Source: Caulobacter sp. CCH9-E1
Lineage (GTDB): Bacteria; Pseudomonadota; Alphaproteobacteria; Caulobacterales; Caulobacteraceae
NCBI RefSeq assembly: GCF_001556515.1
Contig: NZ_LSJA01000130.1
Location: 1-64,000, forward strand
DNA length: 64,000 nt
Direction: 5' to 3'
The notes under the pieces were generated by a model. That model did no database searches. It had not been told where the DNA came from and saw only the letters and a program-made list of their open reading frames with translations. A program made the position numbers and the translations under genes. Below are positions 49,523-59,677 of this stretch, piece by piece; within the stretch, counting starts at the first letter, position 1; each line of letters begins with the position of its first letter.

Positions 49523-49526
<4 letters not shown>
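48582..49526 (-). CDS. phoH: PhoH-family ATPase
   Basis: A 314-residue protein. An N-terminal KH-like part is followed by the P-loop ATPase domain: Walker [35 protein letters not shown], Walker B-like [11 protein letters not shown] and [10 protein letters not shown]. PhoH proteins are RNA helicase-like and often work with YbeY. Its start overlaps the miaB stop by four bases. Confidence 0.95.
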
Positions 49527-50869
<1,343 letters not shown>

Positions 50870-50918
50870 CCGGCGAGGTTATGGGGTCGAGAGGCCCGTT
50901 CCGCAAGGGCGGCGGGAT

Positions 50919-51034
50919 CCTCCCCCTGAAGGGGGAGGTGATCGCGAAGCGATCGGAGGGGGAAGAGAAGCGGACGTTCGGCTGAAACTTCCCTCTCCGT
51001 CGGCTGCGCCGACACCTCTCCCTTGGGGGAGAGG
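50919..51034. repeat. Mosaic palindromic repeat, type B
   Basis: Opens with the palindrome CCTCCCCC...GGGGGAGG, then GATCGCGAAGCGATC and a middle section, and closes with CCTCTCCC...GGGAGAGG. It has the same plan (a short palindrome at each end) as the A copies but a different inner sequence, and lies between fur and miaB on the same strand. Confidence 0.75.
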
Positions 51035-51046
51035 ATTTATGCCCCC

Positions 51047-51454
51047 CTACTCCTCCAGCGGCACCCCGTAGAGCTCGAGCCGGTGGTCCACCAGCTTGTA
51101 GCCGAGCTTGCGGGCGATGGCGTTCTGAAGAGCCTCGATCTCCTCGTCCACGAACTCGACGACCTTGCCGGTCTTCATGTCGATCAGGTGGTCGTGGTGG
51201 TGGGTCGGGGTCTCTTCGTAGCGCGAACGGCCGTCACGGAAGTCGTGGCGCTCGATGATGCCGCTCTCCTCGAACAGGCGCACGGTGCGATAGACCGTGG
51301 CGATCGAGATGTGCGGATCGATGGCGTGGGCGCGGCGGTGCAGCTCCTCGACATCGGGATGATCCTCGGCCGACGACAGCACGCGCGCGATCACGCGGCG
51401 CTGGTCCGTCATGCGCATGCCCTTTTCGATGCAGGCCTTTTCGAGTCGATCCAA
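51047..51454 (-). CDS. fur: Ferric uptake regulator (Fur family)
   Basis: A 135-residue Fur-type repressor. The winged helix (MRMTDQRRVIARVLSSAEDH, ISIATVYRTVRLFEESGII) is followed by the dimer/metal domain with HHHDHLID and the Glu/Asp-rich VEFVDEEIEALQ. There is no C-terminal CxxC zinc motif, as expected for alphaproteobacterial Fur/Mur. It lies 44 bases after rimI on the same strand. A Fur-box-like site is seen at 26303-26323 upstream of the TonB receptor. Confidence 0.92.
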   Translation of the reverse strand: MDRLEKACIEKGMRMTDQRRVIARVLSSAEDHPDVEELHRRAHAIDPHISIATVYRTVRLFEESGIIERHDFRDGRSRYEETPTHHHDHLIDMKTGKVVEFVDEEIEALQNAIARKLGYKLVDHRLELYGVPLEE

Positions 51455-51498
51455 GGCGGAGCCTCCGTCTGAGTCGCGGCAAGATAGGCAATCAGCCC

Positions 51499-51951
51499 TT
51501 AAGTGTTAAGCGCTCGCCGCATGACCACCGCGTCCTTGGCGCCATCCGGATGGGGATAATAGCCTTTCCGCAAGCCCACCTTGGCGAAACGCGTCGCCTG
51601 ATAGAGGGCGATGGCGGCGGTGTTGTCGACCGCGACCTCCAGGAAGAGGGCCTCGGCGCCGGTCTCGGCCGCGACGCCGGCCGCGACCTCGACCAAGGCC
51701 GCGCCCCAGCCCCGGCGACGGGCGGCGGGATCTACCGCGATGGTCAGGATCTCGGCCTCGCCGGCGATCGAGCGGCATAGGACAAAGCCCTTGGCCTCCG
51801 CCGGCTCGCCCGCCTCGCCCAGGATGGCGAAGACGCCCGGCGATTTCAGCAGGTCCTCGAACTCCAGCGCCGTCCAGGGCCGGTCGAAGGCCTTGTCGTG
51901 CAGGTCGGCGAGATCGAACGAGGCCTCGGCCCCGACAGGACGCAGGTTCAT
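51499..51951 (-). CDS. rimI: Ribosomal-protein-alanine N-acetyltransferase RimI-like
   Basis: A 150-residue GNAT acetyltransferase. The CoA-binding loop is AVDPAARRRGWGAALVE (R/QxxGxG-like), with LFLEVAVDNTAAIALYQATRF in the last strand. Association with tsaB supports RimI (S18 N-acetylation) over a random GNAT. It starts five bases after the tsaB stop and is followed by fur. Confidence 0.9.
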   Translation of the reverse strand: MNLRPVGAEASFDLADLHDKAFDRPWTALEFEDLLKSPGVFAILGEAGEPAEAKGFVLCRSIAGEAEILTIAVDPAARRRGWGAALVEVAAGVAAETGAEALFLEVAVDNTAAIALYQATRFAKVGLRKGYYPHPDGAKDAVVMRRALNT

Positions 51952-51956
51952 GACGT

Positions 51957-52592
51957 CTAGGCCGCCGGCAGGGTGGCGTAGGGGGCGCGAAGATACAGCG
52001 GCCGGGGCGAATGGGTGGGCGCGGGCCGCGAAGCCGCCAGTCTGGCGATGGCGACAGGATCCGGCGCGGCGGGGGTGAGCACCTTGGCGCCGCTCAGCAC
52101 GTCGGCCAGCAGGGGCGCGCCCGAGCCGACCAGCGTCGCCGGGCCGCCGGAATAGAGCTCTCCCAGCCGCGCGGCGGCTTCGCCCACGCTCAGGGCGTCC
52201 GGCGCCATTAGGGCCACGCCGCCGGCGAAGACCTGGATGTAGACCTGCTCCATCCGCGCATCGAGCACGGACGCGACGAAGCCTTCGACGCCGAAGGCCA
52301 TTGCCTCCAGCGTGGTGACGCCCACGCACGGGATCGAAAGCGCCGTCGCCAGGCCCTTGGCGAAGGCCAGGCCCACGCGCAGGCCGGTGAACGAGCCGGG
52401 CCCCACGGTCACGCCGATCCGGTCGAGGTCCGTGAAAGCCACGCCTGCCTCGGTCGCCGCCTCGCGGGCGATGATCCCGATCCGCTCCTGATGGCCTCGG
52501 GTCATGGGTTCGCTGCGCGCGGCCAGCACGCGCTCGCCGTCGAGAACGGCGACCGAGCTGGCGCCGAGGCAGGTGTCGATCGAGAGGATCAT
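51957..52592 (-). CDS. tsaB: tRNA threonylcarbamoyladenosine biosynthesis protein TsaB
   Basis: A 211-residue ASKHA-fold partner of TsaD. MILSIDTCLGASSVAVLDGE, IGVTVGPGSFTGLRVGLAFAKGLA and LEAMAFGVEG are the family blocks. The TsaD gene lies at 6030, on the other strand. It is followed by rimI with five bases between. Confidence 0.95.
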   Translation of the reverse strand: MILSIDTCLGASSVAVLDGERVLAARSEPMTRGHQERIGIIAREAATEAGVAFTDLDRIGVTVGPGSFTGLRVGLAFAKGLATALSIPCVGVTTLEAMAFGVEGFVASVLDARMEQVYIQVFAGGVALMAPDALSVGEAAARLGELYSGGPATLVGSGAPLLADVLSGAKVLTPAAPDPVAIARLAASRPAPTHSPRPLYLRAPYATLPAA

Positions 52593-52595
52593 GGC

Positions 52596-53225
52596 TTAGG
52601 CCGCGCCGACCGCCGCGCCTTCGACGGGACGCCAGACCAGGGCGTTCAGCTGGCCCTTGGCCTTCAGCACGGCCTCTGGCGGAACGCCGCCCTCGGTCCA
52701 GCCGGGCACGCCGAAGACGTAAGAGACCGTCGCCGCTTCCGGGCGGACGCAGATCACCTGGTTGATCTCGCGACCCTGGCCCGCGCGGCATTGGTCGACC
52801 GTGAAGCCAAGATCGCTCCACTTGGCCAGCAGTTGTTCGCCCTTGGGGCCCCGGATATCGCCTCCCGAAGCCGCCACATAGGCGATCGCGCCCTCGTCGG
52901 TCTTGCCGATCTCCAGCAGCGGGGTGTTGTCCTGCTCAATCGTGATGATCGGCTGGGCTGGGCCCTCGCCAAAATGCAGGAAGGCCTGCTCGACCTTGGC
53001 CTTGGGGAACAGCGCTTGCAGCGTCGGCGGGTCGAAGGCGGTCGAGCCGCTGATCGGACCGACGCCGGCCTTGGTCACCGTCAAAGGACCGCCAGCATAG
53101 GGCGCGACGGCGACCGCCACGGGCGCCTTGGCTTCGGGTTTCGGATCGTCCGCGCTCTTCTTGGCCGGGCCGCAGGCGGCCAGCAGCACGAGCGGCAGGG
53201 CGAGGAAGGTGAGGCGCAGGGTCAT
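52596..53225 (-). CDS. DUF1131-like putative lipoprotein
   Basis: A 209-residue protein with a lipoprotein signal (MTLRLTFLALPLVLLAAC). The mature part LTVTKAGVGPISGSTAFDPP resembles DUF1131 (RpoE-regulated lipoprotein) proteins. Cys residues in the C-terminal half could form a disulfide. It ends three bases before tsaB and is probably its operon mate. Function unknown. Confidence 0.8.
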   Translation of the reverse strand: MTLRLTFLALPLVLLAACGPAKKSADDPKPEAKAPVAVAVAPYAGGPLTVTKAGVGPISGSTAFDPPTLQALFPKAKVEQAFLHFGEGPAQPIITIEQDNTPLLEIGKTDEGAIAYVAASGGDIRGPKGEQLLAKWSDLGFTVDQCRAGQGREINQVICVRPEAATVSYVFGVPGWTEGGVPPEAVLKAKGQLNALVWRPVEGAAVGAA

Positions 53226-53301
53226 GACGCCCTTTTACCGCGCAAGCGCGCCCGTCGCCACCTCGCCTGTCGCGAGCTGGCGACGGGACGTGCTTACTGG
53301 A

Positions 53302-53889
53302 CTAGAGGATCTTCGCCGCCGCGTCGAAGGCGAGACGCGGATTACGCGGGAATAGGCCCTCGTCCGTGCCGTAGCCGATCGACACAATGAAGTTGCTCTT
53401 GATGTTCGCGCCCGCGAAGAACTCAGCGTCGACGGCGGCGTTGTCGAAGCCAGACATCGGACCGGTATCCAGGCCCAGGGCGCGCGCCGCCAGGATGAAG
53501 TAGCCGCCCTGCAGCGAGCTGTTGCGGAAGGCGGTCGCCTCGCGGCCCGCCGCGTCGCCGAACCAGTCCTTGGCGCCGGGCGCGTGCGGGAAAAGAGTGT
53601 CGAGGGTTTCCGGGAAATCCAGGTCGTAGCCGATGATCACGGTCGCCGGCGCCTGGAGAATCTTCTTGCCGTTGGAGCCCGACGACAACGCCGCCAGCTT
53701 GGCCTTCGCCTCGGGGCTCGTCACGAACACGAAGCGCGCCGGCGTCGAGTTCACCGCTGTCGGGCCGAACTTCACCAGGTCATAAAGCTCGCGCAGCAGG
53801 CTCTCCGGAAGGGGATCGGTCTTCCAGCCGTTACGGGTGCGAGCTTCGGTGAACAGTTGGGCGAGCGCGGGCGTGTCGAGCTTGGACAT
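53302..53889 (-). CDS. Nitroreductase family protein (RutE/HadB-like)
   Basis: A 195-residue FMN-dependent oxidoreductase. [16 protein letters not shown], the FMN/phosphate-region [28 protein letters not shown] and the C-terminal RLAFDAA are typical of the RutE (malonic semialdehyde reductase) subgroup. It is not part of a rut operon here, so the substrate is uncertain. It has a short upstream region before the Nfu gene. Confidence 0.88.
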   Translation of the reverse strand: MSKLDTPALAQLFTEARTRNGWKTDPLPESLLRELYDLVKFGPTAVNSTPARFVFVTSPEAKAKLAALSSGSNGKKILQAPATVIIGYDLDFPETLDTLFPHAPGAKDWFGDAAGREATAFRNSSLQGGYFILAARALGLDTGPMSGFDNAAVDAEFFAGANIKSNFIVSIGYGTDEGLFPRNPRLAFDAAAKIL

Positions 53890-53964
53890 CAGCGATCCTC
53901 AGAAGGCTATTTGCAACTTTGACAGTTACAATATGACCTTCCCCGGCCCGGCGCAAGCCGGCGA

Positions 53965-54537
53965 TCAGCCCAGGGTCTGCTCGACGCGGGTCACTTCCGG
54001 CACATAGTGCTTGAGCATGTTCTCGACGCCGGACTTCAAGGTCGCCGACGAGGACGGGCAGCCCGAGCAGGCGCCGCGCATATGCAGCCAGACGACGCCG
54101 GTCTTGGGCTCGAAGCGCGAGAAGACGATGTCGCCGCCGTCCTGGGCCACGGCCGGACGGATGCGGGTGTCTAGCAGCTCCTTGATCTCGGCGACGATCT
54201 GCGAGGTCTCCTCGTCATAGTCGCCCTCGTCGTGGCCGCCGGCCTGCTCGGCGTCCAGCAGCAGCGGCCGGCCGCTGGTGAAGTGGTCCATGATGGCCGC
54301 CAGGATCGGCGCCTTCAGGTGCGGCCACTGGGCGGCCTCGCCCTTGGTCACCGTGAGAAAGTCGGGGCCGAAGAACACGCGGGTGACGTCGCCAAGGTCG
54401 AACAGCGCCTTGGCCAGGGGCGAGACCTCGCCCTCCTCGGCCGTGCGAAACTCGCGCGCGCCCTCCCCCAGCACTTCGCGGCCGGGCAGGAACTTCAGCA
54501 CCTCGGGATTGGGCGTGGTTTCGGTCTGGATGAACAT
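53965..54537 (-). CDS. Nfu-type Fe-S cluster scaffold
   Basis: A 190-residue Nfu1-like scaffold. The N-terminal Nfu_N domain (MFIQTETTPNPEVLKFLPG) is followed by a NifU C-terminal domain with the cluster CxxC in GACSGCPSSSATLKSGVENM. The protein would deliver [4Fe-4S] clusters to enzymes such as MiaB or MoaA. The ATG is 120 bases from the divergent P450. Confidence 0.95.
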   Translation of the reverse strand: MFIQTETTPNPEVLKFLPGREVLGEGAREFRTAEEGEVSPLAKALFDLGDVTRVFFGPDFLTVTKGEAAQWPHLKAPILAAIMDHFTSGRPLLLDAEQAGGHDEGDYDEETSQIVAEIKELLDTRIRPAVAQDGGDIVFSRFEPKTGVVWLHMRGACSGCPSSSATLKSGVENMLKHYVPEVTRVEQTLG

Positions 54538-54657
54538 GCGCCTGAAATGGACCTCGCGGCCTCGTGACGCAAGACCGGGTCATGCGCCAACAAAGAAAGT
54601 GACACAGGCGTCATTTTCTGGCGTGATACGCGGAACAACGATCTGCGGGAGGATCAC

Positions 54658-55926
54658 ATGAGCGACGGTTCGGTCGACCTGAAGGACGCCGCGCGCGCGC
54701 GGGCTTACGCCACGCCGCTGGAAGACATGCACGTGGCAGACCCGGCCCTGTTCCAGGCCGACGCCATGTGGCCCTATTTCGAGCGCCTCCGAAAGGAAGC
54801 GCCGGTCCACTATTCCAAGGGCGACGAGGAGACCGGGCCTTACTGGTCGATCACCCGCTACAACGACATCATGACGGTGGACACGACCCACCAGGTGTTC
54901 TCGTCCGACGCCCACCTCGGCGGCATCACCATCCGGAACTTCGACGAGGACTTCGTCCTGCCGATGTTCATCGCGATGGACCCGCCCAAGCACGACATCC
55001 AGCGCAAGACGGTCAGCCCGATCGTCTCGCCGCAAAACCTGGCTCGGCTGGAAGGCATCATCCGCGAGCGCGTGCAGCGCATCATGGACGACCTGCCGAT
55101 CAACGAGCCGTTCGACTGGGTCGACCGGGTCTCGATCGAGCTGACCACCCAGATGCTGGCCACCCTGTTCGACTTCCCCTGGGAAGAGCGCCGCAAGCTG
55201 ACCCGTTGGTCCGACGTCGCCACCGCCTCGCCGGAAAGCGGTCTGGTCGAGAGCGAGGAGGCCCGCCGCGCCGAGCTGCTGGAGTGCCTCGCCTATTTCA
55301 CCAATCTGTGGAACGAGCGGGTCAACCAGACCGAGCCCGGCAGCGACCTGATCTCGATGCTGGCCCATGGCGAGGCCACCCGCGACATGCCGCCGATGGA
55401 GTACCTGGGCAATGTCATCCTGCTGATCGTCGGCGGCAACGACACGACCCGCAACTCAATCACCGGCGGCCTCTACGCCCTGTCGAAGAACCCGCAGGAA
55501 GAGGCCAAGCTGCGCGCCGATCCCAGCCTGATCCCGAACATGGTCTCGGAGATCATCCGCTGGCAGACGCCGCTGGCCCACATGCGCCGCACGGCGCTGG
55601 AGGACTACGAGCTCTCGGGCCAGACCATCAAGAAGGGCGACAAGGTCATCATGTGGTACGTCTCGGGCAACCGCGACGACACGGTGATCGAGGACGCCGA
55701 CAAGTTCATCATCGACCGCCCCGGCGCCCGCCGCCACCTGTCGTTCGGCTTCGGCATCCACCGCTGCGTCGGCAACCGCCTGGCCGAGATGCAGCTGCGC
55801 ATCGTCTGGGAAGAGATCCTCAAGCGCTTCCCGAAGATCGAGGTGCTGGAAGAGCCCAAGCGCGTCTACTCGACCTTCGTGAAGGGCTACGAGCGGATGA
55901 TGGTGCGGATTCCGGAGCGGATCTAA
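54658..55926 (+). CDS. Cytochrome P450
   Basis: A 422-residue soluble bacterial P450. The I-helix oxygen-activation motif is IVGGNDTTRNSI, the ExxR is EIIRWQTPLAHMRRTA and the heme-Cys loop is LSFGFGIHRCVGNRLAEMQ. Related enzymes of the CYP108/CYP111-type group hydroxylate terpenoids, but no ferredoxin or ferredoxin reductase gene adjoins it here. ATG follows GGGAGGATCAC. It ends at a palindromic repeat. Confidence 0.94.
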   Translation: MSDGSVDLKDAARARAYATPLEDMHVADPALFQADAMWPYFERLRKEAPVHYSKGDEETGPYWSITRYNDIMTVDTTHQVFSSDAHLGGITIRNFDEDFVLPMFIAMDPPKHDIQRKTVSPIVSPQNLARLEGIIRERVQRIMDDLPINEPFDWVDRVSIELTTQMLATLFDFPWEERRKLTRWSDVATASPESGLVESEEARRAELLECLAYFTNLWNERVNQTEPGSDLISMLAHGEATRDMPPMEYLGNVILLIVGGNDTTRNSITGGLYALSKNPQEEAKLRADPSLIPNMVSEIIRWQTPLAHMRRTALEDYELSGQTIKKGDKVIMWYVSGNRDDTVIEDADKFIIDRPGARRHLSFGFGIHRCVGNRLAEMQLRIVWEEILKRFPKIEVLEEPKRVYSTFVKGYERMMVRIPERI

Positions 55927-55928
55927 AT

Positions 55929-56087
55929 CCCTCTCCCCTTGCGGGAGAGGGTGACCCGCGCAGCGGGTCGGGTGAGGGGTCGAGGAAAGAGACCGCCGCG
56001 ACTGGCTTGCCGCCGTCGCGGCGATTTTCGTTTGGACAACCCCTCATCCGGCCCTTCGGGCCACCTTCTCCCGCAAGGGGAGAAGGG
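55929..56087. repeat. Mosaic palindromic repeat, copy A3 (inverted)
   Basis: Reverse complement of the A1/A2 plan: CCCTCTCCCC...GGGAGAGGG, then GACCCGCGCAGCGGGTCGGGTGAGGGGTCG, then CCCCTCATCCGGCC and CCTTCTCCCGCAAGGGGAGAAGG. Its ends fold as hairpins. It lies between convergent P450 and trpS genes. Confidence 0.85.
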
Positions 56088-56098
56088 GCCTCTGAACC

Positions 56099-57133
<1,035 letters not shown>

Positions 57134-57309
57134 GGCTCTAAGCCTTGCTGTCGAATGCGAAAAGGATGGCGAGCGCACGGAGGCGCGAACCGCGCGCCAA
57201 ATCCGAAGAGAGGGGCGCGGGGATCAGGGTCAGTTGGAGCCGCGCCATCGCGGCGCGAGGAGACCGATCGAAGCCATGGCCCGCTGGTTAGCGCCCTCCC
57301 CCGCGCGGA

Positions 57310-58941
57310 TCAAGCCTTGCCCCTCCTTAAGGCCGCCTTCAGCTCGGCCGGCTTGACCCCGCCGAACAGGAACAGCAGCGGCGGATAGACCGCCACGCCG
57401 GCCAGGCAAGTGAGCGCCAGGGCGAACTCCTTGGCGCCGATCGCGTGGCCGGTCAGGCCCATGGCGCGCAGCGGCGCCTCGATCAGGTCGCGATAGTGCG
57501 AGGCCGCCGCCATCAGGGCCCCCATGCCGAGGCTCGCCAGCAGGATCCGCGACAAGCGAGACCAGGTCTGGGTCGAGGGGCCATACTCGCCGTTGCGGCC
57601 CAGGACGACGGCCATCTGGGCGACGTTCAGCCACGAGGCGATGGCCGTGGCGGCGGCGATGCCCTTCACCCCGATCAGCTTGAAGAGGACGATGCCGACG
57701 ATGATGTTCACCGCCACCGAGACCAGGGCGAAGCGCATCGGGCTCTTGGTGTCGCCGCGCGCGAAGAAGGCCCGCGAATAGAGCTGCTGCAGCACGAAGG
57801 CCGGGGTCCCCAGGCCGTAGAAGAACAGCGCCGCCGCCGTCTGGCTGGCGTCGAAGGCCGTGAACTGCCCGCGCGTATAGAGGCCGTCCGACAGGAAGCC
57901 GGGCATGGCGACCAGGGCCGCCGCCGCCGGCAAGGTCAGGGCCATGGCGAGCGTGATCCCCTGGTCCATGGCGCTCTGGGCGTCCTCGCGATCGCCGGAG
58001 TTCACCGCCCGCGACAGGCGCGGCAGCAGGGCGACTCCGATCGCCACGCCGACCAGGCCCAACGGCAGCTGGTACAGGCGGTCGGCGGTGGCCAGCCAGG
58101 TCCGGCCGCCGGGCACGTGGCTGGCCAGGTTGCCGGAGATGAAGATGTTGACCTGGGTGGCGCTGGCGGCGAGCGCCCCGGGAATGGCCTTGCCGATCAG
58201 TTCGCGCACTTCCGGCGTCAGGCGCGGCAGTCGCCAATGGACCTTGGCGCCCGACTTGTTGACGCCCCAGACCAGCAGGGCGGCCTGGGCGACGCCCGCC
58301 ACGACCACCCCGACAGAGCCCCATTGGGCCGCCCCAACCGCCGTCGTCTGGGGCAGGATGAAGGCCAGGGTGGCGATGTTCAGCAGGATCGGCGCGCCGG
58401 CCGACAGGATGAAGCGGTCGCGGGCGTTCAGCACGCCCGACAGGTGCGCCACGATCGCCATGCAGGGCAGATAGGGCATGGTGATCTGGGTCAGCAGCAC
58501 CGCCAGCTTGTACTTCTCGGTGCCCCAGCCAAAGCCCGGGCTGATCAGCATCATCAGCCACGGCATGGCCAACTGGCAGACGACGGTGATGACGATGGTC
58601 GAGGCCGCCAGGGTCGCCATGGCGTCGGCGGCCAGGATGTCGGCCTTCTCCTCGCCGTCGCGCTGCAGCGACTTGGCGTAGGCCGGCACGAAAGCGGCGG
58701 CGAAGGCGCCCTCGGCGAAGAAGCGGCGGAACAGGTTCGGAAACGCCAGGGCGGCGTTGTAGGCGTCGGCCGCCGGCGTGGCGCTGGCGCCCATGCGATA
58801 GGAGACCGCCAGATCGCGCGCGAAGCCCATGAACCGGCTGACCAGGGTCAGGCCCGAATAGATCGCCGAAGACTTGAGCAAGCCGCCCTTCTTGGGGGCT
58901 TTTGGCTGTTCGGCGGGGGCGGGAGCGGCGGCGTCGGTCAC
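57310..58941 (-). CDS. murJ: Lipid II flippase MurJ (MviN)
   Basis: A 543-residue MOP-superfamily flippase with about 14 hydrophobic segments. The N-terminal SAIYSGLTLVSRFMGFARDLA, RRFFAEGAFAAAFVPAY and the long hydrophobic C-terminus match MurJ. It moves lipid II to the periplasmic face for peptidoglycan synthesis. It has a basic, Pro-rich N-terminal extension (KAPKKGGLL). ATG start (MTDAAAPAPAE). Confidence 0.95.
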   Translation of the reverse strand: MTDAAAPAPAEQPKAPKKGGLLKSSAIYSGLTLVSRFMGFARDLAVSYRMGASATPAADAYNAALAFPNLFRRFFAEGAFAAAFVPAYAKSLQRDGEEKADILAADAMATLAASTIVITVVCQLAMPWLMMLISPGFGWGTEKYKLAVLLTQITMPYLPCMAIVAHLSGVLNARDRFILSAGAPILLNIATLAFILPQTTAVGAAQWGSVGVVVAGVAQAALLVWGVNKSGAKVHWRLPRLTPEVRELIGKAIPGALAASATQVNIFISGNLASHVPGGRTWLATADRLYQLPLGLVGVAIGVALLPRLSRAVNSGDREDAQSAMDQGITLAMALTLPAAAALVAMPGFLSDGLYTRGQFTAFDASQTAAALFFYGLGTPAFVLQQLYSRAFFARGDTKSPMRFALVSVAVNIIVGIVLFKLIGVKGIAAATAIASWLNVAQMAVVLGRNGEYGPSTQTWSRLSRILLASLGMGALMAAASHYRDLIEAPLRAMGLTGHAIGAKEFALALTCLAGVAVYPPLLFLFGGVKPAELKAALRRGKA

Positions 58942-59060
58942 GAGCGGCTTCTGGGCGTTTGGGCCAGAGGCGTCAAGGGCGGGCGCCGCCTGTCGGCGAT
59001 TGACCCGGCCGCCGATCCTCCCTTTGATGGCGCGCCGCTAAACCAAAGGTTCGAAACTCG

Positions 59061-59669
59061 ATGCGCCGTCTCGCCCTCGCCGCCGCCATGCTCGCCAGCC
59101 TGGCCCTGTCCGCCTGCAACAAGCCCTCCGCCTCGGGCGCGACAGCCGACGACATGAGCCTGGGGAACAAGGACGCCAAGATCACCGTGGTCGAATACGC
59201 CTCGGTCGGCTGCCCGGTCTGCGCGAAGTGGCAGAGTGAGGTCTATCCGGCGTTCAAGGCCAAATATATCGACACCGGCAAGGTGCGCTACGTGTTCCGC
59301 GAGATGCTGGTCGGCGGCGGCTCGGAACTGACGGTGGCCTCAGCGGGCTTCCTGCTGGCGCGCTGCGCCGGCAAGGACAAGTACTTCCCCGTCGTCGACG
59401 CCGTGTTCGCCAGCCAGCCCGGCGTGTTCGACACCCCCCGCGAGACCCTGCTCGAGATCGCCAAGTCGTCGGGCATGAGCGAAGACCAGTTCACCCAGTG
59501 CGTGACCGACGAAGCCCAGATCAAGGCGCTGAACGCGCGGGTCGAGCGCAACGCGCGCGAGAACGACGTCACCGCCACCCCGACCTTCGAGATCAACGGC
59601 CGCAAGATGGAGCCGGGCTATCATTCGCTGGCCGAGATCGACGCGGCCATCGAAGCGGCCGGCAAGTAG
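59061..59669 (+). CDS. DsbA-family thioredoxin-like lipoprotein
   Basis: A 202-residue protein with a lipoprotein signal (MRRLALAAAMLASLALSAC). The thioredoxin-fold domain carries the CPVC redox motif in YASVGCPVCAKWQSE and the cis-Pro region in TATPTFEINGRKM. It is a periplasmic disulfide oxidase or a related DsbA-like (BdbD/ScsC-type) protein. It converges on glnD with eight bases between. Confidence 0.9.
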   Translation: MRRLALAAAMLASLALSACNKPSASGATADDMSLGNKDAKITVVEYASVGCPVCAKWQSEVYPAFKAKYIDTGKVRYVFREMLVGGGSELTVASAGFLLARCAGKDKYFPVVDAVFASQPGVFDTPRETLLEIAKSSGMSEDQFTQCVTDEAQIKALNARVERNARENDVTATPTFEINGRKMEPGYHSLAEIDAAIEAAGK

Positions 59670-59677
59670 CCTCGCGT

